Positions 43,146 to 51,560 of a stretch of 64,000 nt of DNA are shown here, piece by piece. Every line of letters starts with the position of its first letter. Within the stretch, counting starts at the first letter, position 1. The notes beneath the pieces are model-generated. The model made no database searches. It was not told the origin of the DNA and was given only the letters and a program-made list of their open reading frames with translations. This stretch comes from Rhodococcus globerulus NBRC 14531 (GTDB lineage: Bacteria; Actinomycetota; Actinomycetes; Mycobacteriales; Mycobacteriaceae), in contig NZ_BCWX01000001.1 in the NCBI RefSeq assembly GCF_001894805.1, forward strand, positions 806,001 to 870,000, written 5' to 3'. Position numbers and translations under genes: made by a program.

Positions 43146-43171
43146 ACTCGCTCTAATACGCTGCTGCCAAG

Positions 43172-43241
43172 TCGGACGGACTGGCGCTTCCTCGGCTGAG
43201 TAGTCGCAGCTCAGTGGATCAGACCAGGGCAGGGCGTCCGA
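43172..43241 (+). promoter_or_regulatory. Potentially structured leader of the first LIV operon
   Basis: TCGGACG (43172-43178) pairs with CGTCCGA (43235-43241), enclosing a smaller CTGAG/CTCAG hairpin at 43196-43214. It lies 34 bases before the GTG. No known riboswitch was recognised. Confidence 0.25.
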
Positions 43242-43274
43242 AACATCGCTGTCTACACACAAAAGGACGCGCAC

Positions 43275-44501
43275 GTGAACTTGAAGAGAATGACCCCAGC
43301 AATCGCCGCGCTCGCGGCTGTAGGACTGCTCGTGTCGAGCTGTAGCAGCGATAGTGGTTCGGACCCGTCCGAGAACGCCGCGACCGGAGATCCGATCAAG
43401 GTAGGTCAGATCGCTCCGATCGAGGCGCCGGGGCTCGGCTCCGCCGCTTACGCCGCCGGCATGGTCGCATCGGTCGACGCTTTCAACGATCGGGGCGGCG
43501 TGAACGGACGCCCCCTCGAGCTGATTCAGTGCGACTCCATGGGTGATCCGAACAAGGAGGTCGACTGCGCGAACAAGATGGTCTCCGAGGGGGCCGTCGC
43601 GACGCTCGCGGACTTCACTCCGGTTTCGTCGGAGGCGTCGTCGAAGATCCTGCTGGACGCCGGAATCGCCCGCATCGGGCTGAACCCGGTGAACATGGCC
43701 GACTTCACCGCGACCAACGTCTACACGCCGTTCTCCGGTTCACTGCTCAACCTGTACGGAATGATCGACATGCTGGTGGCACAGGGCAAGACCAAGCTTT
43801 CCTTGATGCGCCCCGACCTTCCGGTGACCGCACAGCTGGTCGGCTTGCTGACCCCTGCGGTGCAGGCCAAGGGGGCGGAGATCGTCAACGACGTCGCAGT
43901 GGGTACCGGTGCGACCGACTACACCCAGTTCATCGCGGCGGCGGAGCGCAACGGCGCGCAGGGCGTGATCATGGCGCTGGGTGCGGCCGACGCGAACCCG
44001 ATCGCGCAGTCGTTCGAGCAGCTCGGATCGAAGCTGACTTTCGCGTTGGGGTCGGCGGGCTTCTCCCAGGCGGACCTGCAGGATCTCGGCACCTTCGCCA
44101 CGTCCTCGACGTACACCGGCCCGACTCCCGCAGCGTCGTCGAGCACCGACGACTTTCCCGGTCTGAAGGATTTCCTGGCAGACATGGAGAAGTCCGGTAA
44201 GGACGAACTGGGGCGCGAGAACCTCAACGGCGACGCGATGAACCCGTGGTTGACGGTGCGCGCATTCGGTGAGGTCGCAAAGGATCTCAAGGATGTCAAC
44301 AAGAACACGGTCATGCAGGGATTCGAGAATGCCAAGGCACTTGACATGGCGGGCCTTGTGCCCGCTTGGACGCCGAGTGCGGTCGAGCCGTTCGGGATCT
44401 TCCAGCGCGTCTCGAACTCGATGATGTACCGGATGACGTTCGACGGTGACGTTGTCATCACCGATCCGGTTCAGTACGACCTGCGCAACCCTACTGCCTG
44501 A
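43275..44501 (+). CDS. LIV-type ABC transporter substrate-binding lipoprotein
   Basis: 408 aa, GTG start after AAAAGGACG. Signal peptide with lipobox VSSC (Cys about 23). The mature protein has the type I periplasmic-binding fold of branched-chain amino acid and related binders: IKVGQIAPIEAPGLGSAAYAAGM, FNDRGGVNGRPLELIQCDS and later DYTQFIAAAERNGAQGVIMALG. It is the first gene of a three-gene importer with 44528 and 47245. Its ligand (amino acid, amide, short organic acid or other) cannot be read from sequence. Confidence 0.9.
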   Translation: MNLKRMTPAIAALAAVGLLVSSCSSDSGSDPSENAATGDPIKVGQIAPIEAPGLGSAAYAAGMVASVDAFNDRGGVNGRPLELIQCDSMGDPNKEVDCANKMVSEGAVATLADFTPVSSEASSKILLDAGIARIGLNPVNMADFTATNVYTPFSGSLLNLYGMIDMLVAQGKTKLSLMRPDLPVTAQLVGLLTPAVQAKGAEIVNDVAVGTGATDYTQFIAAAERNGAQGVIMALGAADANPIAQSFEQLGSKLTFALGSAGFSQADLQDLGTFATSSTYTGPTPAASSSTDDFPGLKDFLADMEKSGKDELGRENLNGDAMNPWLTVRAFGEVAKDLKDVNKNTVMQGFENAKALDMAGLVPAWTPSAVEPFGIFQRVSNSMMYRMTFDGDVVITDPVQYDLRNPTA

Positions 44502-44527
44502 GCTGAATTCACCCTGGAGATTGACGA

Positions 44528-47248
44528 ATGACTGAGTTCCTACAGTTTGCGATTCTCGGCCTGGGGGCGGGCTCTGCCTACGCGCTCCTGGCGCAGGGCA
44601 TCGTGCTGGTTTATCGCGGTTCCGGGGTGGTGAACTTCGCGCAAGGCGCGATCGCCATGGTGGGGGCCTACTTCAGTTTGGAAACCCTTCAGCGCGATCA
44701 TGATTGGGGCCTGGTTCCGGCTTTCCTCGTGGCAACGGTAGTGGCTGGACTGATCGGACTGGCATTTCAGCTGCTGGTGTTGCGGTGGCTCACCAATGCC
44801 GCGCCGATCGTCCGGCTGGCCGCCACCCTCGGCTTGATGGTGATCCTGCAGGCCGGGGTGCAGCAGTACTACGGCAGCACCCCGATCCGGGTGCGTGCCT
44901 TCCTGCCCGACGACGCGTATCACTGGGGAGGTGTTGTGGTACAGCAGGATCGGATGATCCTGCTGGGTATCGCGGTGGTGTCGACGGCGGCGCTGTGGGC
45001 CTGGACCACGTTCACCCGGGTGGGCTTGGCCATTACCGCGGCCGCCGAGCACGAGCGAGCGGCCGCTGCGCTCGGCTGGTCTCCGCAGCGTCTGGCAACG
45101 TTGACCTGGACCGTTGGCGGAGCGCTCGCCGGTGCCGCGGGAATCCTGGTGGCGCCCTTGACCGGGCTCACTCCGTCGGCGTTTGTGGTGATCGTGACGG
45201 TCTCGGCGCTTGCCGCGGCTTTGCTCGGTGGTTTCCGCTCCTTCCCACTCACTCTGCTCGGCGGATTGTTGCTGGGTGTGGGTGAGAGCCTGGTCGTCCT
45301 GTATCAGGACGGCCTGCGGGATCTCCTCGGGATGGAGACGCTCACCGGCGTCAATCGGGCTGTGCCGTTCGCGGTGATCCTGGTGGTGCTCGTTGTGCGG
45401 GGGAAGGGGTTGCCGCTGCGCAGTCATGTTTCCGAGCGGCTGCCCAAACTCGGATCAGGCGAGATCCGTTGGGCAGGTGTCATACTCGGAGTTCTGGTGG
45501 CTGTCGGCATTATTGCGGCCGGTGGCGACTGGCTGCGGTCCTTGACGCTGACTCTGGCTGCGGCGGTGTTCCTGCTCTCGATCGTGGTCCTGACGGGCTT
45601 TGCCGGCCAGCTCTCGCTCGCCCAGTACACCGTCGGTGGCCTTGGTGCGCTCTTCGCCGCGCGGCTCGTCGGGCAGGCCGGTTGGCCACTGGTGCCGGCG
45701 GCGCTGGTGAGCGTGGTGGCGGTGATTGTGATCGGGGTGGTGTTCGCGCTGCCGGCGTTGCGAACGCGGGGTGTGAATCTGGCGGTTGTCACACTGGGGC
45801 TCGGGTTCACCATCCAGGAGATGGTGTTCAACAATCCGACCTTCACCGGCGACAAGCTCGAGGGTTCGGTGAAGATCAACCAGCTGAGCCTGTTCGGGCT
45901 GGAGGTGACGCCAACGCGTTACCCCGAGCGGTGGGCTCTGCTGTGCCTCGTAGCGCTGGTGCTGTGTGCACTGATGGTCGCGAATTTGCGACGCTCGCGC
46001 ACCGGCAGACGGCTGATCGCTGTGCGGACCAACGAGCGAGCGGCGGCGTCGCTCGGGATCAGCGTGTTTGCCGTCAAGATCTACGCGTTTGCGTTTGCGG
46101 CCGGTTTGGCTGCTGTGGCAGGCATTCTCCTCGGTCTACGCAACACCGCGGTCACCTATCTCGAGTTCAACGTGTTCGCGTCGATCAATGCCGTAGTCCA
46201 GACGGTGACCGGCGGCCTCGGCTTTGTACTGGGTAGCGTCATCGGTGCGCTGATGGCGCCGGGAGCGCTGTTCAGCCGACTGCTCTCGGGCTTGGCTCTG
46301 GCCGCACTGCTCGGCGGTGTGATCCTCATTGTCACTCTGCTCACCAACCAGAACGGTATCGCCGACATGATTTCGCGCGGGCTTCGGTCGGTTCCAGGGC
46401 TGAGCACGCTCGGCACCCGCAAAAAGGGCCGTGGTCATCAACTTTCGGATGAATCGCCAACTGGTTCGGTAACCCCGACGCCATTGATCGTACGGGGATT
46501 GACGGTGCGATTCGGCGGCGTCGTCGCTGTCGACGGTGTCGACCTCGATGTTGCGCCGGGGCAAGTGGTAGGTCTGATCGGACCCAACGGGGCCGGGAAG
46601 ACCACGGTGATCGACGCGATCACCGGATTTGTCAGCCCAGCGGCGGGGCAACTCACCCTGGGGGACAACAACATCACCGGGTGGTCCACTGCGCGCAGGT
46701 CCAAAGGTGGGCTCCGCCGCTCCTTCCAGTCGCTCGAGCTGTTCGAGGACGTCACCGTCGGGGAGAACATCCATGCCGGCGCCGACGAATCGACTTGGCG
46801 CACATGGGTTACCGACCTGATTCGCCCCGGCCGTCATCCACTCTCACCGAGTGCGTCGACCGTTGTGCGGGACTTCGAGTTGGAGAACGATCTGGACAAG
46901 TTACCGGGCGAACTGTCGTACGGTCGGCGACGGCTGGTGGGCATCGCCCGAGCGGTTGCCTCCGCACCGTCCGTCATCCTGCTCGACGAGCCGACAGCCG
47001 GACTGGACGACGCCGAGAGCCGTGAACTCGCAGTTGCCATCCGGCACTTGGCCGTACAACGCGGCGCGGGGGTGCTTCTCGTCGAACACGACATGGGACT
47101 CGTGATGTCCACGTGCGATCGGATCGTGGTGCTCGAAGCCGGCCGGGTGATCGCGTCCGGAACACCGGACGAGATTGCCTCCAGCCCGGCTGTCCGCGAC
47201 GCCTATCTGGGTACCGACATCGAGACGACAACGGAGGCAACACGATGA
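44528..47248 (+). CDS. LIV-type ABC importer: two permease domains fused to an ATPase (LivH-LivM-LivG)
   Basis: 906 aa. The LivH part is about 1-290 (AYALLAQGIVLVYRGSGVVNFAQGAI), the LivM part about 315-600 (FAGQLSLAQYTVGGLGALFA, with the family patch TGRRLIAVRTNERAAASLG), and the LivG ATPase about 650-906: Walker A GLIGPNGAGKTTVIDAI near residue 682, signature LSYGRRRLVGIARA, Walker B VILLDEPTAGLDD. These are normally three genes. Fusing both permeases and one ATPase fixes their ratio. No stop or frameshift interrupts the fusion. It overlaps the LivF gene by ATGA. Confidence 0.93.
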   Translation: MTEFLQFAILGLGAGSAYALLAQGIVLVYRGSGVVNFAQGAIAMVGAYFSLETLQRDHDWGLVPAFLVATVVAGLIGLAFQLLVLRWLTNAAPIVRLAATLGLMVILQAGVQQYYGSTPIRVRAFLPDDAYHWGGVVVQQDRMILLGIAVVSTAALWAWTTFTRVGLAITAAAEHERAAAALGWSPQRLATLTWTVGGALAGAAGILVAPLTGLTPSAFVVIVTVSALAAALLGGFRSFPLTLLGGLLLGVGESLVVLYQDGLRDLLGMETLTGVNRAVPFAVILVVLVVRGKGLPLRSHVSERLPKLGSGEIRWAGVILGVLVAVGIIAAGGDWLRSLTLTLAAAVFLLSIVVLTGFAGQLSLAQYTVGGLGALFAARLVGQAGWPLVPAALVSVVAVIVIGVVFALPALRTRGVNLAVVTLGLGFTIQEMVFNNPTFTGDKLEGSVKINQLSLFGLEVTPTRYPERWALLCLVALVLCALMVANLRRSRTGRRLIAVRTNERAAASLGISVFAVKIYAFAFAAGLAAVAGILLGLRNTAVTYLEFNVFASINAVVQTVTGGLGFVLGSVIGALMAPGALFSRLLSGLALAALLGGVILIVTLLTNQNGIADMISRGLRSVPGLSTLGTRKKGRGHQLSDESPTGSVTPTPLIVRGLTVRFGGVVAVDGVDLDVAPGQVVGLIGPNGAGKTTVIDAITGFVSPAAGQLTLGDNNITGWSTARRSKGGLRRSFQSLELFEDVTVGENIHAGADESTWRTWVTDLIRPGRHPLSPSASTVVRDFELENDLDKLPGELSYGRRRLVGIARAVASAPSVILLDEPTAGLDDAESRELAVAIRHLAVQRGAGVLLVEHDMGLVMSTCDRIVVLEAGRVIASGTPDEIASSPAVRDAYLGTDIETTTEATR

Positions 47249-47982
47249 CAAGCACCAGTGAGAAGACGGTGGCGGCGGACGTTGTCCTCGAATGCCGTGG
47301 CCTGAGTGCGGGTTACGCGGGGGCGGTGGTCTGCCGTGACCTCGACATCACGGTGCGATCGGGGGAGGTGGTGGCACTTATCGGCGCCAACGGCGCCGGC
47401 AAGTCCACCACCATGCTCACCGTGGCCGGAGAACTTGCCCCGATATCGGGCGAGATCTCGGTACTCGGCTCCAGTCGGCGTTCGTCCCTGTCGTCGTTGG
47501 CGCGTCGCGGTCTGAGCTACGTGACCGAGGAACGGTCCGTGATCATGGGCCTGACCGGGGCCGAGAACCTCCGCCTGGCAGGTGTATCCGCAGACGCAGC
47601 CTGCGCGATATTCCCCGAGTTGCGCGCTCTCCTGAAGCGTCCGGCAGGCCTACTGTCAGGTGGTGAACAACAGATGCTGACGCTGGCCAGAGCGCTGGCC
47701 CGGGAACCTCGTCTCCTGCTGGCCGACGAACTGTCGCTTGGGCTTGCGCCGCAGATCGTGCAGCGCCTACTCGCCGTGGTGCGGGAGGCCGCGGACCGCC
47801 AGGGTCTCGGTGTACTCCTCGTCGAACAACACGTGCGGCAGGTGCTCGCGGTAGCGGATCGGGTGTACGTCCTGCGCCGAGGCGCAGTGATGATGGAAGG
47901 CACCGCAGCAGAGATCGGTGCGGACCTCGACGCCGTGCAACGTGCCTATCTGGCGCAGGGTCCAACGAGCACAGAGCAATAG
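47245..47982 (+). CDS. LIV-type ABC importer ATPase (LivF)
   Basis: 245 aa from the ATG in the ATGA overlap. It is the second nucleotide-binding subunit: LSAGYAGAVVCRDLDITV, Walker A LIGANGAGKSTTML, the LivF hallmark LSYVTEERSVIMGLTGAENL, signature LSGGEQQMLTLARAL, Walker B LLLADELSLGLAP and VLLVEQHVRQVLAVADRVYV. It completes a transporter with the fused subunit and the binding protein upstream. Its 3' end is convergent with menE, 20 bp apart. Confidence 0.93.
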   Translation: MTSTSEKTVAADVVLECRGLSAGYAGAVVCRDLDITVRSGEVVALIGANGAGKSTTMLTVAGELAPISGEISVLGSSRRSSLSSLARRGLSYVTEERSVIMGLTGAENLRLAGVSADAACAIFPELRALLKRPAGLLSGGEQQMLTLARALAREPRLLLADELSLGLAPQIVQRLLAVVREAADRQGLGVLLVEQHVRQVLAVADRVYVLRRGAVMMEGTAAEIGADLDAVQRAYLAQGPTSTEQ

Positions 47983-48001
47983 GCTTCCAGTGCGCAGAGC
48001 T

Positions 48002-49141
48002 TCAGCCGAACCTGGCCACCAGAGCCGCCCGGTCGAGTTTGCCTGGGCCACGGAGGGGGAGTGCGTCCACGACGAACAGCTCGCGCGGCGCTGCGGTCAC
48101 ATCGAGCGTGCGCTGAGCGTGGGCGCGCAATTCTTCGAGCGTCGGGGGTGCGCCTTCGGGCACAACGCACACCACGACCCGTTGGCCGAGGCGCGGATCG
48201 GCGACGCCGATGACAGCGCACTCCCGAACAGCGGGATGATCAGCGAGTGCGGCTTCGACGACCTGCGGCACCACAGTCAGCCCGCCGGTGGAGATCGCTT
48301 CGTCGAGGCGTCCGCTGATGCGCAGTACGCCGTCGACCACCGATCCGGCGTCGTCGGTGCGGAACCAGCCGGGCTCGGAAAAGGCCGGGTGATCCGGGAG
48401 TCCCCGATACCCGGACGCGAGCATCGGCCCGCCCAGCAGCACCCGGCCGCCGTCGATACGAATCTTTGCCCCGGACAACGGGATTCCGTCGTACACGCAT
48501 CCGCCGGCGGTTTCGCTCATGCCGTAGGTTCGCACAACTTCGATGCCCGCCGCGGTGGCTTGCTCGAGAACCGGTGCGGGAGTTGCGGCTCCACCGAGCA
48601 GTACGGCGTCGAGGGAGGCAAGCGCGTCGACGGCACCGGGATCTGACAGCGCTTTGACCAACTGTGTCGGGACCATCGACGTGTACTTTCGCGGGCCACT
48701 CATCGCGGCAACCGCAGCGGGAAGCGCGGCGGGATCAAAACCCGAGCTGACGTCGACGACAACGGGTTCGGTTCCGGCGAGAGCGCTGCGCAGCAGAACC
48801 TGCATGCCCGCGATGTGGTGCGGCGGAAGGACAAGTAGCCAGGAACCGGGCCCGCCGAGGTACTCGTGGGTGGCCTCGCCGCTCGCGCGTAGTGCGTCGG
48901 CGCGCAGCATCGCTCCCTTCGGAGTCCCGGTGGTTCCCGATGTCGCCACAACCAGGGCAATGCCGTCGTCGATGGGTTCGCCGGGATGCAGAGCGTCGGA
49001 GAGCCTGGCTCTCTCGCGCGAATCAGCGGCCGGGACAGGGAGAACGGCGGGGCCTGTGCCGTCGAGTATCCGGGCGATGTGCGGCAAGACTTCGAGGACG
49101 GACGCGCCCTGCGGAATCGGTAGTGCTTCGAGGGTATTCAT
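48002..49141 (-). CDS. menE: O-succinylbenzoate-CoA ligase MenE
   Basis: MenE activates o-succinylbenzoate with ATP and CoA. The 379-aa protein is short for the acyl-CoA synthetase family, as in mycobacteria, lacking part of the N-terminus. Motifs: the P-loop-like VVATSGTTGTPKGAML, YGMSETAGGCVYDG, WFRTDDAGSVVDG and the C-terminal catalytic lysine in LRGPGKLDRAAL. It overlaps the DUF3349 gene start region by TCAT on the minus strand, so menE is the last of a coupled set with the DUF3349 genes. Confidence 0.93.
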   Translation of the reverse strand: MNTLEALPIPQGASVLEVLPHIARILDGTGPAVLPVPAADSRERARLSDALHPGEPIDDGIALVVATSGTTGTPKGAMLRADALRASGEATHEYLGGPGSWLLVLPPHHIAGMQVLLRSALAGTEPVVVDVSSGFDPAALPAAVAAMSGPRKYTSMVPTQLVKALSDPGAVDALASLDAVLLGGAATPAPVLEQATAAGIEVVRTYGMSETAGGCVYDGIPLSGAKIRIDGGRVLLGGPMLASGYRGLPDHPAFSEPGWFRTDDAGSVVDGVLRISGRLDEAISTGGLTVVPQVVEAALADHPAVRECAVIGVADPRLGQRVVVCVVPEGAPPTLEELRAHAQRTLDVTAAPRELFVVDALPLRGPGKLDRAALVARFG

Positions 49142-49443
49142 CGTCGAACGTCCGGTCCGGCCAGCGGCCAGCCGCCGGCAGCAAGATGACTGCGGACACG
49201 ATCGACGTCGGTCTCCAGCGGCATCTCGTTGGTGATCTTGGTGATCAGGACCTGGATGTCGGTCTTCTCGATCGGGAGATCACCGTCTTCGATCAACGCG
49301 TCGGCAACCGCGTCGACTTCCGTTTCCGAGAGTCGACGCGTCAGCAGAGCAAACAACGGAATGTAGTCCTGTTCGGGAACGCCGTTGGGATAGCCGGCCC
49401 GCAACCAACCGACTATCGAGGTGAGGAAGGGCGGAAGGGCCAT
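49138..49443 (-). CDS. DUF3349-family protein, copy 1
   Basis: 101 aa with the family pattern SIVGWLRAGYPNGVPEQDYIPLFALLTRRLSETEVDAVADAL, an all-helical small domain. It ends VRSHLAAGGWPLAGPDVRR. The stop overlaps the menE start by 4 bp. A mycobacterial homologue at the same place has, as I recall, a solved structure but no known function. Related to the next gene (same WLRAGYP and AGGWP words), so the pair arose by duplication. Confidence 0.9.
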   Translation of the reverse strand: MALPPFLTSIVGWLRAGYPNGVPEQDYIPLFALLTRRLSETEVDAVADALIEDGDLPIEKTDIQVLITKITNEMPLETDVDRVRSHLAAGGWPLAGPDVRR

Positions 49444-49447
49444 GACG

Positions 49448-49780
49448 TCAGCTCACATCTCGAACTTCATGTTCGGCGTTGTCGTCGAAGACGGGCCACC
49501 CGCCTGCGCGCAGACGCGCAGTCACACGTTCGACGTCCTCTTCGGAGGATTCCTCGTGGAGGATCCCCTCGATGATCGCCCGGAGCGTGTCGTAGTCGAC
49601 GTGCCGATCCGGAACTTCGTGCGCGGATTCGATGGACATCGCGACGACCTGTTCGATTTCCTCGTCGGTCAGGCGTCGACGCAATACGGCGAGCAGCGCA
49701 AAATGATCTTTGTCCGGGATTCCTTCGGGGTATCCCGCCCGCAGCCAGTCGAGCACGCTGCGCAATGAATACTTGCTCAA
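49448..49780 (-). CDS. DUF3349-family protein, copy 2
   Basis: 110 aa: YSLRSVLDWLRAGYPEGIPDKDHFALLAVLRRRLTDEEIEQV, then VERVTARLRAGGWPVFDD. Four bp upstream of copy 1 on the minus strand. The acidic C-terminal tail (DNAEHEVRDVS) differs from copy 1. Function unknown; probably forms a complex or heterodimer with copy 1, given tandem placement. Confidence 0.9.
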   Translation of the reverse strand: MSKYSLRSVLDWLRAGYPEGIPDKDHFALLAVLRRRLTDEEIEQVVAMSIESAHEVPDRHVDYDTLRAIIEGILHEESSEEDVERVTARLRAGGWPVFDDNAEHEVRDVS

Positions 49781-49835
49781 ATCCTCGGCCTCTTTTTCGT
49801 TTCGGTGGTGGAGTCGGATCGCCCTTGCGCCGGAT

Positions 49836-50099
49836 TCAGAAGACGTTGATTCCGAACGTGCTGGCCAGGAAGTTCTTCATCAGCAGCAGTATCCCAGCGA
49901 AGATCGTGATCAGCACGACGGCAAAGCACAGATAGGCTCCGGCTTTGCCGAGTGGAGTGGGCCCGTCGGAGCCGTCGGCGTTCTGCAGACTCAGCGATTT
50001 GAGGCCGAGCGCAAAGATCGCGGGCAATCCGGCGCCGAAGAGCAGGCCGACGGCAACTACCTGCCAGAGTGATTCGAGAGTGTCGGTGAGGAGATGCAT
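49836..50099 (-). CDS. Small two-TM membrane protein beside pitA
   Basis: 87 aa from MHLLTDTLESLW; the longer frame upstream overlaps the pitA 3' end. TM helices at about 14-34 (VVAVGLLFGAGLPAIFALGL) and 55-78 (GAYLCFAVVLITIFAGILLLM). It lies 14 bp downstream of pitA on the same strand. A short partner of the phosphate transporter is a reasonable guess; no family was recognised. Confidence 0.75.
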   Translation of the reverse strand: MHLLTDTLESLWQVVAVGLLFGAGLPAIFALGLKSLSLQNADGSDGPTPLGKAGAYLCFAVVLITIFAGILLLMKNFLASTFGINVF

Positions 50100-50113
50100 T
50101 CTCGTCTGCCCTT

Positions 50114-51298
50114 TCAGGAGTTGTGGGTGGTCTCGGGGGTCGGTGTCGGATCTGCGACGGGCACAGCTTGATTCTCGTCCCACTCAGCGGTCACGTTGGC
50201 CGCGTCGACAGGTTCTTTACGCGAACGCACGTACATGAAGATCGCAAACGCGATCAGGGCGGCGAAGACGACCAGAACACCGGCGAGTCCGCCGATGAAA
50301 TGTGCGATGGCCCAGCAGATCGCGCCGACGATTGCGGCCGACGGGAGAGTGATCAGCCACGCGGCACCCATGCGTCCGGCGACGCCCCAGCGAACTTCGG
50401 CGCCCTTGCGGCCGAGGCCGGTGCCGAGGATGGATCCGGTGGCAACGTGAGTCGTGGACAGCGGGAGTCCGAGGTGGCTCGACGTAAGAATGATTGCGGC
50501 CGAGGATGCTTCGGCAGCTAGTCCCTGAGGTGCGGAAATCTCGACGAGACCCTTGCCGAGTGTGCGAATGATTCGCCATCCGCCGAGGTAGGTACCCAAC
50601 GCAATTGCGACGGCACACGTGAACTTGACCCAGAACGGCATCTCCGTCTCGGCGGTGATGGATCCGTGAGCCACCAAGGCCAAAAAGATGACGCCCATTG
50701 TCTTCTGGGCGTCATTGGTGCCGTGCGCAAGGGAGATCAGTGAAGCGGTGCCGATCTGACCGAAACGGAATCCGCGCTCACGCTCGTCTTCCTTGACGGA
50801 CGCGGTGATCCGGTAGACGAGCTTGGTGCCGACGCCGGCAACCAGTGCCGCCACCACGGGGGCCAGGAGTGCCGGAACGACAACCTTGGTGAGTACGCCA
50901 CCCCACTCGACGCCGCCCATTCCGATGGACGCGATCGCCGCGCCGATCAGACCGCCGAACAGCGCGTGGGACGAACTCGACGGGAGGCCGAGCAACCACG
51001 TCGCCAAGTTCCAGATGATGCCGCCGACCAGACCGGCAAAAACGATCAGCAGAAGGTCCTGTCCGCTGACCGCGCCCAGGTTGACGACGCCTTTGGCGAC
51101 CGTCGCCGCAACCTCGACGGACAGGAAGGCACCAACCAAGTTCAGGATTGCGGAGAGTGTGACCGCGACCTTCGGTTTGAGTGCGCCGGTGGCAATGGAT
51201 GTGGCCATTGCATTGCCTGTGTCGTGAAATCCGTTCGTGAAATCGAACGCGAGGGCGGTGACAACTACCACCAGGAGGATTACGAGCTCTGCGGTCAC
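50114..51298 (-). CDS. pitA: PitA-type inorganic phosphate transporter
   Basis: PitA is a low-affinity metal-phosphate/proton symporter. 394 aa from a GTG giving VTAELVILL; the frame is open a further 50 codons, but that part has no TM or family similarity. The PHO4-family duplicated signatures are NGFHDTGNAMATSIATGAL (first half) and AHGTNDAQKTMGVIFLAL (second half). About ten TM helices. The C-terminal 40 residues are cytoplasmic and polar. It is divergent from the second LIV operon. Confidence 0.93.
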   Translation of the reverse strand: MTAELVILLVVVVTALAFDFTNGFHDTGNAMATSIATGALKPKVAVTLSAILNLVGAFLSVEVAATVAKGVVNLGAVSGQDLLLIVFAGLVGGIIWNLATWLLGLPSSSSHALFGGLIGAAIASIGMGGVEWGGVLTKVVVPALLAPVVAALVAGVGTKLVYRITASVKEDERERGFRFGQIGTASLISLAHGTNDAQKTMGVIFLALVAHGSITAETEMPFWVKFTCAVAIALGTYLGGWRIIRTLGKGLVEISAPQGLAAEASSAAIILTSSHLGLPLSTTHVATGSILGTGLGRKGAEVRWGVAGRMGAAWLITLPSAAIVGAICWAIAHFIGGLAGVLVVFAALIAFAIFMYVRSRKEPVDAANVTAEWDENQAVPVADPTPTPETTHNS

Positions 51299-51560
51299 AA
51301 CGTGAATTGTGCGTATCGAACGCGTAAATGTACAGCCAACGAGATGTGACCTTCCGTGACATGAGGTAGAGGCGGGCGCGTGGGCTGCGCTACCGCAGCT
51401 GAGGGCGTGTTCAGTGACACTGCTCCGAACTCTTGTGTTGCGTTTCACTTTTCCGTCTCACTGACCGGGAAAGCACATTCGTCGCGTTTTGATCGCTGAT
51501 TACCTACGGCACTGAGCGCGCTGTTCGGCAGCGCACGTGTGTGAGAAGGAGAGTTTCGAA
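51299..51560. other. Divergent intergenic region pitA / second LIV operon
   Basis: 262 bp that hold both promoters. GTGAC occurs at 51346-51350 and 51356-51360, a 10-bp-spaced direct repeat. No hairpin terminator, tRNA or clear -35/-10 pair was found. Confidence 0.4.
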
